From: Corynebacterium jeddahense | GTDB lineage: Bacteria; Actinomycetota; Actinomycetes; Mycobacteriales; Mycobacteriaceae | DNA length: 64,000 nucleotides | Assembly: GCF_028609865.1 (NCBI RefSeq) | Contig: NZ_CP063194.1 | Coordinates: forward strand, 434,001 to 498,000 | Direction: 5' to 3' | Shown here: positions 16,724-25,203 of the stretch, one piece after another | Position numbering within the stretch: the first letter of the stretch is position 1 | Layout: every line of letters starts with the position of its first letter | The notes under the pieces: model-generated | Told to the model about the DNA's origin: nothing | What the model saw: the letters and a program-made list of their open reading frames with translations, nothing else | Databases searched by the model: none | Made by a program: the position numbers and the translations under genes

Positions 16724-17737
16724 ATGCTCATCTCCCAGCGTCCTGAATTGACCGAGGAGTACATCGACACCAACCGCTCGAAGTTCGTGATCGAGCCGCT
16801 CGAGCCTGGTTTCGGCTACACCCTCGGCAACTCCCTGCGCCGCACGCTGCTGTCGTCCATCCCGGGCGCGGCCGTGACCTCCATCAAGATCGACGGTGTG
16901 CTCCACGAGTTCACCACGATCAACGGCGTCAAGGAGAACGTCTCCGAGATCATCCTCAACATCAAGGACATCGTGCTGTCCTCCGACTCCGACGAGCCGG
17001 TTGTCATGCACCTTGCCGTCGAGGGCCCCGGCGACGTCACCGCAGGCGACATCGAGCCGCCGGCCGGTGTGGAGATCCACAACCCGGACCTGCACATCGC
17101 GTCGCTGAACGAGCAGGCTCGCCTGGAGATGGAGCTTGTCGTCGAGCGCGGCCGCGGCTACGTCCCGGCCATGCCCAACTCCGGCGGGGAGGCCGGCCGT
17201 ATCCCGGTCGACCAGATCTACTCGCCGGTCACCCGCGTCGCCTACAAGGTTGAGGCGACCCGTGTTGAGCAGCGCACCGACTTTGACAAGCTGATTATCG
17301 ATGTGGAGACGAAGAACTCCATGACCGCCCGCGACGCCCTCGCGTCGGCCGGCTCCACCCTCGTGGAGCTCTTCGGCCTCGCGCGCGAGCTGAACACGGC
17401 GGCCGAAGGCATCGAGATCGGCCCGTCGGCGCAGGAGAACGAGTACATCGCTGCGTACTCCACGCCGATCGAGGACCTGAACTTCTCCGTGCGCTCCTAC
17501 AACTGCCTGAAGCGCCAGGACATCCACACCGTCGGTGAGCTCGCTGAGTGCACCGAGAGCGACCTGCTGGATATCCGCAACTTCGGCCAGAAGTCGATCA
17601 ACGAGGTCAAGATCAAGCTCGCCAGCCTGGGCCTGACCCTCAAGGATGCTCCGGAAGATTTCGACCCGACCCAGATCGAGGGCTACGACGCCGAGACTGG
17701 GGACTACGTCGACACCAGCGCGGACGAAACCGAGTAA
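16724..17737 (+). CDS. rpoA: DNA-directed RNA polymerase subunit alpha
   Basis: 337 residues. The N-terminal assembly domain carries [31 protein letters not shown] in part (about residues 20-50); the C-terminal domain carries the UP-element/regulator-binding helices ([35 protein letters not shown]). A tail of ~30 acidic residues follows. AAGGAG precedes ATG 16724. Order rpsD-rpoA-rplQ is universal. Confidence 0.97.
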   Translation: MLISQRPELTEEYIDTNRSKFVIEPLEPGFGYTLGNSLRRTLLSSIPGAAVTSIKIDGVLHEFTTINGVKENVSEIILNIKDIVLSSDSDEPVVMHLAVEGPGDVTAGDIEPPAGVEIHNPDLHIASLNEQARLEMELVVERGRGYVPAMPNSGGEAGRIPVDQIYSPVTRVAYKVEATRVEQRTDFDKLIIDVETKNSMTARDALASAGSTLVELFGLARELNTAAEGIEIGPSAQENEYIAAYSTPIEDLNFSVRSYNCLKRQDIHTVGELAECTESDLLDIRNFGQKSINEVKIKLASLGLTLKDAPEDFDPTQIEGYDAETGDYVDTSADETE

Positions 17738-17783
17738 GACCACAGAGCACGCGCTCACTTAACCGCACACGAGGAGTACGAAC

Positions 17784-18338
17784 ATGCCTACCCCGAAGAA
17801 GGGCGCCCGTCTCGGCGGCTCGGCCAGCCACCAGAAGCACATTCTGTCCAACCTGGCCCAGTCCCTGTTCGAGCACGGCGCAATCAAGACGACGGACGCG
17901 AAAGCACGCGCGCTGCGCCCGTACGCCGAGAAGCTGATCACCAAGGCGAAGAAGGGCACCGTGGCCGACCGCCGCGCCGTGCTCGCCGAGCTGCCGAACA
18001 AGGAGGTTGTCACCTACCTGTTCAACGAGCTCGCGCCGAATTTCGCCAACCGTGACGGCGGCTACACCCGCCTGATCAAGCTGGAGAACCGCTCCGGCGA
18101 CAACGCCCCGATGACCCAGGTTTCCCTGGTACTCGAGGAGACCGTCTCGTCCGAGGCGACCCGCGCGGCCCGCGCCGCCGCGTCCCGCCAGGCCGAGGCA
18201 GCTGAGGCTGAGCCGGCTGCGGCTCCGGCCGAGGCCGCTGTCGAGGAGACCGAGGTTCCCGCGACCCCTGCCGAGGAGACCATCGAGGCCGCCCCGGCTG
18301 ACGCCGAGGCCGTCGAGGTCGAGGCCGAGGAGAAGTAG
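17784..18338 (+). CDS. rplQ: 50S ribosomal protein L17 with an Ala/Glu-rich C-terminal extension
   Basis: 184 residues against ~127 in E. coli. Residues 1-120 are typical ([26 protein letters not shown]-like core, GGYTRLIKL). From about residue 125 onward the chain is low-complexity, rich in Ala, Glu and Pro ([15 protein letters not shown]), acidic and probably disordered. Last gene of the alpha operon; a terminator follows 20 bases later. Confidence 0.95.
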   Translation: MPTPKKGARLGGSASHQKHILSNLAQSLFEHGAIKTTDAKARALRPYAEKLITKAKKGTVADRRAVLAELPNKEVVTYLFNELAPNFANRDGGYTRLIKLENRSGDNAPMTQVSLVLEETVSSEATRAARAAASRQAEAAEAEPAAAPAEAAVEETEVPATPAEETIEAAPADAEAVEVEAEEK

Positions 18339-18358
18339 CCCGCCGCTACTCGCCCGCG

Positions 18359-18390
18359 AAGCGCCCAACCGTGCACCGGTTGGGCGCTTT
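18359..18390 (+). terminator. Terminator of the alpha operon
   Basis: AAGCGCCCAACC pairs with GGTTGGGCGCTT around GTGCACC, followed by TTTC. Confidence 0.85.
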
Positions 18391-18433
18391 CGCGCGTCTC
18401 GGGGGCGCACAAGCCCTCGGGCCGCGCGACCCA

Positions 18434-18439
18434 TACAAT
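18434..18439 (+). promoter_or_regulatory. -10 box of truA (near-leaderless)
   Basis: TACAAT lies 8 bases before ATG 18448, giving a transcript starting at or 1-2 bases before the start codon. Confidence 0.5.
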
Positions 18440-18447
18440 CGAACCTC

Positions 18448-19278
18448 ATGCACGACACGCTGCGCCTGCGCCTGGACATCGCCTACGACGGCACCGATTT
18501 CCACGGCTGGGCGCGCCAGCAGGGCGGCCTGCGCACGGTGCAGCAGACCATCGAGGACGCGCTCACGCTGGTGCTGCGCACCGAGGCGCACCTCACCGTC
18601 GCGGGCCGCACCGACGCCGGCGTGCACGCGAGCGGCCAGGTCGCCCACGTGGACGTCCCGGCGGTTGCGCTGGACCAGCGCTCGATCGAGGGGGATCCGG
18701 GGCGACTCGTTCGGCGGCTCGCGAAGCTGCTCCCGGAGGACGTGCGCGTCTTCGCCGTCGCCGAGGCGCCCCCGGCGTTCGACGCGCGTTTCTCGGCGCT
18801 CACCCGCAGCTACGTCTACCGCGTGACCACTCACCCCGCCGGCGCGCTGCCCACCCGCGCGCGGGACACGGCCGTGTGGCCGAAGCCGGTGGACCTGCAG
18901 GCGGTGCAGGCGTGCGCGGACGCGCTCGTGGGGCTGAACAACTTCGCCGCGTTTTGCCGGCCGAAGGAGCACGCGACCACGATCCGCGACGTGCACAGCT
19001 TCGCGTGGAGCGAGGTCGAACCACAGCTCTTCGAGGCGCGCATCACCGCCGACGCGTTCTGCTGGAACATGGTCCGCGCGCTCACCGCGACGTGCCTCGC
19101 GGTGGGGGAGGGCCGCCGCGCGCCGGAGTGGCCGCGGGAGCTGTTGCGTCGCGACGCCCGCGCGCCCGAGGTGCCCCTCGCCCCCGCGCGCGGGCTCACG
19201 CTGGTGGAGGTGGCGTACCCGCGTGACGACGCCCTCGCGGCGCGCGCCGAAGAAACCCGCGCGATGCGTGCGGGGTAG
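18448..19278 (+). CDS. truA: tRNA pseudouridine(38-40) synthase
   Basis: 276 residues. It isomerises uridines 38-40 of tRNA anticodon arms. The catalytic aspartate lies in AGRTDAGVHASGQ (about residue 57); RLRLDIAYDGTDFHGWARQ near the start and RSYVYRV also match TruA. It follows the alpha operon, as in many actinobacteria, but has its own promoter behind a terminator. Confidence 0.95.
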   Translation: MHDTLRLRLDIAYDGTDFHGWARQQGGLRTVQQTIEDALTLVLRTEAHLTVAGRTDAGVHASGQVAHVDVPAVALDQRSIEGDPGRLVRRLAKLLPEDVRVFAVAEAPPAFDARFSALTRSYVYRVTTHPAGALPTRARDTAVWPKPVDLQAVQACADALVGLNNFAAFCRPKEHATTIRDVHSFAWSEVEPQLFEARITADAFCWNMVRALTATCLAVGEGRRAPEWPRELLRRDARAPEVPLAPARGLTLVEVAYPRDDALAARAEETRAMRAG

Positions 19279-19311
19279 CATGCTTGCGTTACAGCAGAAC
19301 CGGGAGGTGCC

Positions 19312-21429
19312 ATGACCACAGCCGCAGCAGCGTGGTTCGCCGTCGTGTTTTTCACCCTCCCTGGTTTCGCGGTCTCCTGGGTCTCCGGGCTCAAGGCGCC
19401 GGCGGCGGCGCTCACGGCGCTGCCCGTGACGTTCGGCATCATCGGCGTCGGCGCGTGGTTCTGGGGGCTGACGAGCGCCCCGTTCAACCTCTGGACGTTC
19501 GGGATCAGCGTCGCCGTCGCCCTGCTCGCGGCGGCCGCGTGGCGCTACGCGTTCGCGCGCAAGGCCCGCCGCGGCGGGGCCGTGCCGTGGCGGCGCGCGC
19601 TGTTTCCCGGCGACGTGCGCTCGCGCAGCATCGCGGACCCGTACTGGGTGCTCCCCGCGCTCGGCGTCGGCGCCGGGGCGTACGTCGCGGCCTCGGACAG
19701 GCTGCGGTGGCTGGTCCACCTGCCCAACGGGGTGAGCAACATCGTGCAGGGCTGGGACGTGCAGTGGCACGCCAACGCCGTGCGGTTCATCATGGACACC
19801 GGCGTCGCCTCCGCCACGCGCATGGGCGAGCTGCAGAACGTGGAGACCCACGCGAAGCTGCTCTACCCGTCCGCCTACCACGCCGGGATCGCCCTGTTCG
19901 GCGAGGCCGCCGGGCTCGAGCCCATCCCCGCGCTCAACATCGCCGAGTCGGTCCTGCCCGCCCTGGCGTTCCCGGCCTCGCTCGCGTGCCTCGTCTTCGC
20001 GTTCATGCGCTCGACCGGCGTGACCGCCCAGATCGCCGCGGCGCTCGCTGCCGTGTGCGCCTACGCCGCGCCGCAGCTGCTGTGGGTGCCGGACTACGTG
20101 GGCATGTGGCCGTATCTTTTCGCCATCGGCCTCACCGGCGTGGTCATCTGGCAGTTCCTCCTCGTGCCCGGCAGGCGGGCGGGGGCGCTGCCGGCCGCGG
20201 CCGGGTTCGTCGGGCTGCTCAGCGTGCACCCCTCCGCGGTGACGGTCGTCGTCCTCGCCGTGGCGCTGAGCTGGCTCACGTCGACGCTCGTGCGCCCGGA
20301 GCGCTCCCGCCTCTCCGACACCCTGTGGCTCGCCGCGCCGGCGCTCGCCGGCACGGTGGCGTTCTTGCCACAGGTGCTCGCCGGATCCGCGCAGGCGGGG
20401 GAGGTCGCGTCCTGGCAGCCGGAGGAGGAGCTCGGCGCCGGGGGCGCCTGGGGCGCCGCCTTGCGCATGGACACGCGGCACGTCGCCCAGTTCTTCCCCG
20501 ACTTCGACCCAACGGTGGCCCTCTGGCTCGCGGGCGCGGGCGCGCTCGTGCTCGTTGTCTGGCGCGGGCAGGTGTGGCCGGCGCTGTTCTACGCGGCCTC
20601 GCTCGCGGTGACGGCCAACGCGCTGAGCCCGTTCGACAACGTGTGGGGCGACATCCTCGGCACCGTGGGCAACCTGCACTACAGCACGGGCCACCGCCTC
20701 ATCATGCCGGTGGTGATGTCCGTCATCGCCGCGGCCGCCGTCGCGGTGGCCGCCGGGGTCCGGCTGCTCTGCCTCGCGCCGGTGGCGCAGCGCTACGGCA
20801 AGGGCGTGGCGGTGTCCACGGTCGCCTCGCTCGTCGCGGGCGCGGCGCTCGGCGCGGCCGCGATCCCGCAGGTGCGCGCGCACGCCGAGGAGGGGGCGCA
20901 GGCCGCGTTCTCCTCGGCGCGCACGCCGGACCGCATGGTGAGCGCGGACGACCTCGCCGCGTACGACTGGCTGGCCACGCAGCCCGCCGCGTGGGAGGGG
21001 CTGACCATGGGCGACCCGGCGGACGGCTACTCCTGGATCTACGCGTACAACGGCGTGCCCACCGTCGCCCGCCACTACCTCTGGCCCACCGGCGGGCGCG
21101 GCTCGGCGAACGACACGCTCTACTGGCACGCGGACTTCATCGGCGAGGGCCACAACGCGCCTGTGGAGCAGGCGATCAAGGACCTCGACGTGCGCTTTTT
21201 CATCCTCAGCCCCGGCTCGTTCTGGGCCTACCAGAACCCGCAGTACGAGATGCTGCGCGCCTTCTGGGCGTCGAAGGGCGTCACGCCGGTCTACCGCAAG
21301 GGCTCCACCGCGATCTTCGCCGTGAACAGCGCGTTCACGAAGGCGGAGCTCGAGCAGATGCGTGACGACGCCAAGGCGCACGGCTCGGACACACTCTTTG
21401 GCCTGGCGGAGCCCGTCGATACGCAGTAG
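19312..21429 (+). CDS. Large polytopic membrane protein (DUF6541-like)
   Basis: 705 residues with about 12 hydrophobic segments (for example AAAWFAVVFFTLPGFAVSWV at the start, then helices to ~residue 490) and a ~200-residue C-terminal soluble part (DDLAAYDWLATQPAAWEG ... GDPADGYSWIYAYNGVPTV). The topology resembles GT-C-type glycosyltransferases and the DUF6541 family; the donor and acceptor are unknown. A GGGAGG site precedes ATG 19312. It lies directly before eccB, and this companion position next to type VII genes is known in corynebacteria (recalled). Possible role: envelope glycan or protein O-glycosylation; inference only. Confidence 0.7.
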   Translation: MTTAAAAWFAVVFFTLPGFAVSWVSGLKAPAAALTALPVTFGIIGVGAWFWGLTSAPFNLWTFGISVAVALLAAAAWRYAFARKARRGGAVPWRRALFPGDVRSRSIADPYWVLPALGVGAGAYVAASDRLRWLVHLPNGVSNIVQGWDVQWHANAVRFIMDTGVASATRMGELQNVETHAKLLYPSAYHAGIALFGEAAGLEPIPALNIAESVLPALAFPASLACLVFAFMRSTGVTAQIAAALAAVCAYAAPQLLWVPDYVGMWPYLFAIGLTGVVIWQFLLVPGRRAGALPAAAGFVGLLSVHPSAVTVVVLAVALSWLTSTLVRPERSRLSDTLWLAAPALAGTVAFLPQVLAGSAQAGEVASWQPEEELGAGGAWGAALRMDTRHVAQFFPDFDPTVALWLAGAGALVLVVWRGQVWPALFYAASLAVTANALSPFDNVWGDILGTVGNLHYSTGHRLIMPVVMSVIAAAAVAVAAGVRLLCLAPVAQRYGKGVAVSTVASLVAGAALGAAAIPQVRAHAEEGAQAAFSSARTPDRMVSADDLAAYDWLATQPAAWEGLTMGDPADGYSWIYAYNGVPTVARHYLWPTGGRGSANDTLYWHADFIGEGHNAPVEQAIKDLDVRFFILSPGSFWAYQNPQYEMLRAFWASKGVTPVYRKGSTAIFAVNSAFTKAELEQMRDDAKAHGSDTLFGLAEPVDTQ

Positions 21430-21464
21430 GCTTCCTCTCGACCAACTCGGGGGAGGGGGAACCG

Positions 21465-22679
21465 ATGGCAAAACTGTTGCCAACCACGCGCGCCCAGGTA
21501 TCGGGCCACCAGTTCATGCGCCGGCGCATGGAGCACGGACTCGTCTTCGGCGACATCCGCATGATCCACGACCCGCTCGCGGCGCGCCGCCGCGCGGCGG
21601 TGTTCGGGTGCGCCGCGGTGGCGATGATCGCGGGCGTGATGGGCCTGTTCGCGTGGATGCGCCCGGACGCGGACCCGGGGGACGCGCCGATCGTGCGCGC
21701 CGCGGACGGCACGCTCTACGTGCGCGTCGACGGCGCCGTGCACCCGGTGACCAACCTCGCCTCCGCGCGGCTGATCGCGGGGTCCGCGCAGGACCCGGCC
21801 CGCGTCGGGGACAGTCACCTCGCCGCCATGCCGCGCGGCGTGCCGCTTGGCATCGTCGCCGCCCCCGCCATGTTCGCGCCGGAGCGCGCCGCGGCGAGCT
21901 CGTGGTCCGCGTGCGGCGCGGGGGAGATCACGGTCGTCGCGGGTGCGGCCCCGGAGCCCCTGCGTGACGACGAAGCTTCGCTCGCCGCCGACGCCACCCG
22001 CGAGTGGCTCGTCACCTCGAAGGGGCGCCGGCTGCTGCCCGGCGCGGAATCGAAGGAGGGCCGCGTCGTGCGCCGCGCCCTCGGGATCACGGCGGACACG
22101 CCGCGCTGGACCCCGCCCGCGCAGGTCATCACCGCGCTGCGCGAGCTGCCGCCGGTGGCGTTCCCGGATCCGCTGCCCGGCGTGCTCGACGCGGACGGCG
22201 GTAGCTGGCTCGTGCAGGGCGGGCGCGTCCAGCCGGTGAGCGAGGCGCAGCGCGCCATGCTCCTCGACGCCGGCGCCGCCGCTTCCGCGACGACGCGGGA
22301 GGCGCTCGCGGCGTACCCCGACGGCGACCTCGACCTGCGCTTGCCGGCGGTTCGTCCGCGCTGGGTCGACCCGGAGAGGATGTGCGTGGACGAGCGGCGC
22401 GGCGGCGCGGTGGCGGGGGAGGTGCCGGAGGGCATCGAGCTGTCGGGCCAGTCGGTCGCGTCGCGCTTCGCAGGGCTGGCCGACGGCTCGGTGGGGGTGG
22501 ATTCGGGCCACGGCTACCACGTCGTCGCCGCGGACGGGCTGCGCCACAGCGCGCCGGACGAGGCAACGCTGCGCACCGTTGGGGCCGTGCACGTCGAGCG
22601 CGTGCCGTGGGAAATCCTCGCCCTGCTGCCCGAGGGCAGCGAACTCACCCGCGAGGCCGCGCTGACCGCGACGTACTAG
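21465..22679 (+). CDS. eccB: Type VII secretion system core protein EccB
   Basis: 404 residues. Characteristic EccB N-terminus: TTRAQVSGHQFMRRRMEHGLVFGDIRM partly visible (residues 7-33), one membrane helix at about residues 45-65 (AVFGCAAVAMIAGVMGLFAW), then a large extracytoplasmic repeat domain. Two cysteines (SACGAGE, ERMCVDE) could form the family disulfide. EccB is part of the ESX membrane complex and its periplasmic dome. A GGGGAGGGGGAACCG site precedes the ATG. The 3' end overlaps the convergent mycP by 35 bases. Confidence 0.93.
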   Translation: MAKLLPTTRAQVSGHQFMRRRMEHGLVFGDIRMIHDPLAARRRAAVFGCAAVAMIAGVMGLFAWMRPDADPGDAPIVRAADGTLYVRVDGAVHPVTNLASARLIAGSAQDPARVGDSHLAAMPRGVPLGIVAAPAMFAPERAAASSWSACGAGEITVVAGAAPEPLRDDEASLAADATREWLVTSKGRRLLPGAESKEGRVVRRALGITADTPRWTPPAQVITALRELPPVAFPDPLPGVLDADGGSWLVQGGRVQPVSEAQRAMLLDAGAAASATTREALAAYPDGDLDLRLPAVRPRWVDPERMCVDERRGGAVAGEVPEGIELSGQSVASRFAGLADGSVGVDSGHGYHVVAADGLRHSAPDEATLRTVGAVHVERVPWEILALLPEGSELTREAALTATY

Positions 22680-23787
22680 CCGCCGCGACGGTGCAGGCGA
22701 GGGCGGCCGCGGCGAGTGCTGCGGCCGCGGCTCCAAGCCGCGCGGGTGCTCGGGATACCACCTCGTCCGCCGGGGTGACGGTGAGGGTCGCACCCGCCGC
22801 CACCGGGTCCGGCGCGAGCTGCGTGAGCACGGCGAGGGGGTCGACCGCCCCGCCACCGGGTGCGGCGGCCGCGGCGACGAGCGCGCGCACGTGCGCCGGC
22901 GAGATCCCCGGGTAGCGGGACATGAGGAGGGCGACCGACCCGCTGACCACGGGGGCGGCGAAGCTCGTCCCGGCGTACGGGGCCACGCCGCCCTGCGCGG
23001 TGAGCGTCCCGCTCGACCAGCCCGCCCCGCTTGGCGAGAGCGCGGCGGGCACCGCGCCCGGGGCGGACAGGTCCGCCGGCAGCGAGTACGGCGCGAGCGC
23101 GTGGTCCCCGTCGCGCGCGGCGACGGCGAGCACGGTGGGGAACTGGGCGGGGAAGACGGCGGAATCGGGCGCGCAGTCCGGGCCCGCGTTGCCGGCCGCG
23201 GCGACGACGACGGCGCCTTCCGCCTCGGCGCGGCGGAGGGCGGTGGTGAGGCCGGAGGCGTCGATACGCGGGGCGATGCGCGGGTCTACGCACGAGACGA
23301 CGGAGAGGTTGAGCACGCGCGCGCCGGCGTCGAGGGCGGCGTTGATGGCGTCGGCGAGGGTCTGCAGGTTGCCGGCGTCGGCGCCTCGGTAGTGGCTCGA
23401 GGTCTGGCGCACCGAGATGATCTCCGCGCCGGGCGCGATGCCGAGGGTGCGCCCGGCGATGATGCCGGCGACGACGGTGCCGTGCCCGTCGCAGTCGGTG
23501 AGCGAGTCCGCGCCGACGAAGTGCGCGCCGGGCGTGAGGCGGGCGAGCTCCGGGTGCGGCGCGACGCCGGTGTCGATGACGGCCACGCGCACGCCCGCGC
23601 CGGTGGCGAAGCGGCGCAGCTCGCGCAGGTTGGCGGGCGTGCCGGGGGCGGCCGTCTGCGCCGGGACCACGCAGGCGACGTCGGGGGCTGCGTCTGGTGC
23701 TGCTCCTGGACCCGCCTCCTGCGCGCCCGCCGGCGGCGCGGCGAGCGCGAGGGCGAGGGCGCACCCGGCGGCGGCGCGGCGGCGCAT
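22645..23787 (-). CDS. mycP: Mycosin, type VII secretion subtilisin-like protease
   Basis: 380 residues. Signal peptide (residues 1-22), S8 catalytic domain with Asp in VAVIDTGVAPHPEL, His in DCDGHGTVVAGI and Ser in YAGTSFAAPVVSG, and the oxyanion Asn in AAAGNAGPDC. A C-terminal membrane helix (LGAAAAALAAAALACTVAA) anchors it facing outward. Mycosins are needed for stability of the ESX complex. Its ATG overlaps the eccD TGA stop by one base (TGATG on the minus strand), so both are one operon. Its 3' end runs into eccB. Confidence 0.94.
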   Translation of the reverse strand: MRRRAAAGCALALALAAPPAGAQEAGPGAAPDAAPDVACVVPAQTAAPGTPANLRELRRFATGAGVRVAVIDTGVAPHPELARLTPGAHFVGADSLTDCDGHGTVVAGIIAGRTLGIAPGAEIISVRQTSSHYRGADAGNLQTLADAINAALDAGARVLNLSVVSCVDPRIAPRIDASGLTTALRRAEAEGAVVVAAAGNAGPDCAPDSAVFPAQFPTVLAVAARDGDHALAPYSLPADLSAPGAVPAALSPSGAGWSSGTLTAQGGVAPYAGTSFAAPVVSGSVALLMSRYPGISPAHVRALVAAAAAPGGGAVDPLAVLTQLAPDPVAAGATLTVTPADEVVSRAPARLGAAAAALAAAALACTVAAASTSRSARPRG

Positions 23788-25073
23788 CACAGCCCCCTGA
23801 TGAGGTCGAACAGCCCGGTGAGCTGGACGGCGAGCGGGATGACGGCGATGATCGCGGCGACCTCGGCGCGCTCGAACCACACCACCGTTGTCGGCTCGAG
23901 GTCCGGCACCCGCGGCGCCCACGCCACCGCGGAGGCGGCCGCGAGCGCGACGAGGCCGACCGCGCACACCCACACCGGGTCCGCGGGCGCCGCGACGGCG
24001 GCCGCGACCACCGCCGCGAGCCCCGCCGCCGTGAGGCTCGTCCGGGGCACCGCCCAGTGGTGGCGCGAGGCGTAGACCACGAGCGCGCCCGCCATGGCCA
24101 GGCAGAACGCGGCGACCCACCCGCCGCCGGAGCGCGCGAGACAGCCGAGCGCGGGGATGGTGCACGCCGCGGCGGCGAGCGAGATGGCGGCGGCGATCGA
24201 CGCGGCCGCGGCGCTGCGCGCGTCGACGTCGGCCTGGTACGTGTCGGAACGGTCGAACTCCTCCCCGGCGGTGGGCACGCGCGGCACGGTCAGCCCGGCG
24301 AGGCGGGTGGCCGCGCCCGGCGTCGCCATGACGGCGAGCACGCCGCCGAGCGCCACGAGCGCGGCCGGGGCGAGCGGGCCGGGCAGCCACGCGCCCGCCG
24401 CGCCGCACGCGCCGAGCGCGCTGACGGTGCCGACGAACGCGACCGTGACGGCGCCGGCGAGGCCCAGGGCGGCCCCGAGCCCGGCGACGACCACCGCCGT
24501 GAGCGCCGCGGCGACCGCGCCGAGGGCGGGATCCTCCCCGCCGGAGACCCACACCCCGGCCGCGGCGCCGGCGATGAGCGGCACGGGCGCGAACACCGGG
24601 CGGGAGCGCGCCGCCGCCGCAGCCGCGAGCGCGCAGCCGGCGGCGAGCGCCAGGGCGGCCGCGGGGTGGAGGAACTTCCACGCGACGGCCGCGAGCGCCG
24701 CCACGCCCGCCCAGGTCGCCGCGGCGTCGAGGCCGCGCACCTCGCGCGCGGACTGGGCGGCGTGCACGAGCGCGTCCGCGGCGTCGCGCACGACCGGCGG
24801 TGGCACGGGCTCTTCGGGGCGGAGGACGACGATGGCGCCGTCGTAAAGCTTGAGCCCATAGAGCGGCGTGTGCATGTCCAGCGGCGCCCCGGCGGCGGTG
24901 GTCGCCTCCCAGGGGCGGTGCACCTCCGGCAGCTCGACGAGGCGGGCGAGCTCCGGCAGCACCTCCGCGAGCGTGGACGAGGTGGGCAGCGTGACGTCGA
25001 TGTCGCGGTGGAACGCGACAACGGACACGCGGACGGTGACGCGCACGATGTGGTGCGCAGACGTGGCAACCAA
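23787..25073 (-). CDS. eccD: Type VII secretion system integral membrane protein EccD
   Basis: 428 residues. A cytoplasmic ubiquitin-like N-terminal domain (~residues 1-95: VRVSVVAFHRDIDVTLP, LYGLKLYDGAIVVLRPE) is followed by eleven predicted membrane helices, very Ala/Val-rich. EccD forms the hydrophobic barrel of the ESX membrane complex. It is transcribed away from eccC from a shared 130-base divergent region; mycP follows with a one-base overlap. Confidence 0.93.
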   Translation of the reverse strand: MVATSAHHIVRVTVRVSVVAFHRDIDVTLPTSSTLAEVLPELARLVELPEVHRPWEATTAAGAPLDMHTPLYGLKLYDGAIVVLRPEEPVPPPVVRDAADALVHAAQSAREVRGLDAAATWAGVAALAAVAWKFLHPAAALALAAGCALAAAAAARSRPVFAPVPLIAGAAAGVWVSGGEDPALGAVAAALTAVVVAGLGAALGLAGAVTVAFVGTVSALGACGAAGAWLPGPLAPAALVALGGVLAVMATPGAATRLAGLTVPRVPTAGEEFDRSDTYQADVDARSAAAASIAAAISLAAAACTIPALGCLARSGGGWVAAFCLAMAGALVVYASRHHWAVPRTSLTAAGLAAVVAAAVAAPADPVWVCAVGLVALAAASAVAWAPRVPDLEPTTVVWFERAEVAAIIAVIPLAVQLTGLFDLIRGL

Positions 25074-25141
25074 GGTGTCTTCCCCCGAGAGTGTTTCCGT
25101 GCGCGGCCCCCATTCGCCGCGCGACGCGGTTCAGTATGGCC

Positions 25142-25180
25142 TACAATCCCCAGCGCGTCCACAGTTCGGGGGAACTGTGG
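25142..25180 (+). promoter_or_regulatory. eccC promoter -10 box and 5' stem-loop/operator
   Basis: TACAAT (25142-25147) is an excellent -10 box. The predicted transcript start (~25154) is followed at once by a perfect 9-bp inverted repeat, CCACAGTTC (25159-25167) / GAACTGTGG (25172-25180), with a GGGG loop. As RNA it would be a 5' stem-loop ending ~24 bases before TTG 25204; as DNA it could be an operator in the divergent eccD/eccC region. Confidence 0.55.
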
Positions 25181-25203
25181 TTCAACAAAGGGGGGAATGG
25201 ACC

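Noticed and set aside
18346..21483. Open frame of 1045 codons on the minus strand
   Set aside because: Arg/His/Gly-rich antisense shadow of truA, the DUF6541-like gene and their neighbours; a by-product of very high GC.
22645..25113. Single 822-codon frame covering eccD and mycP
   Set aside because: Only its 3' part is real (mycP); upstream it reads eccD in the wrong frame. The TGATG junction shows two genes.
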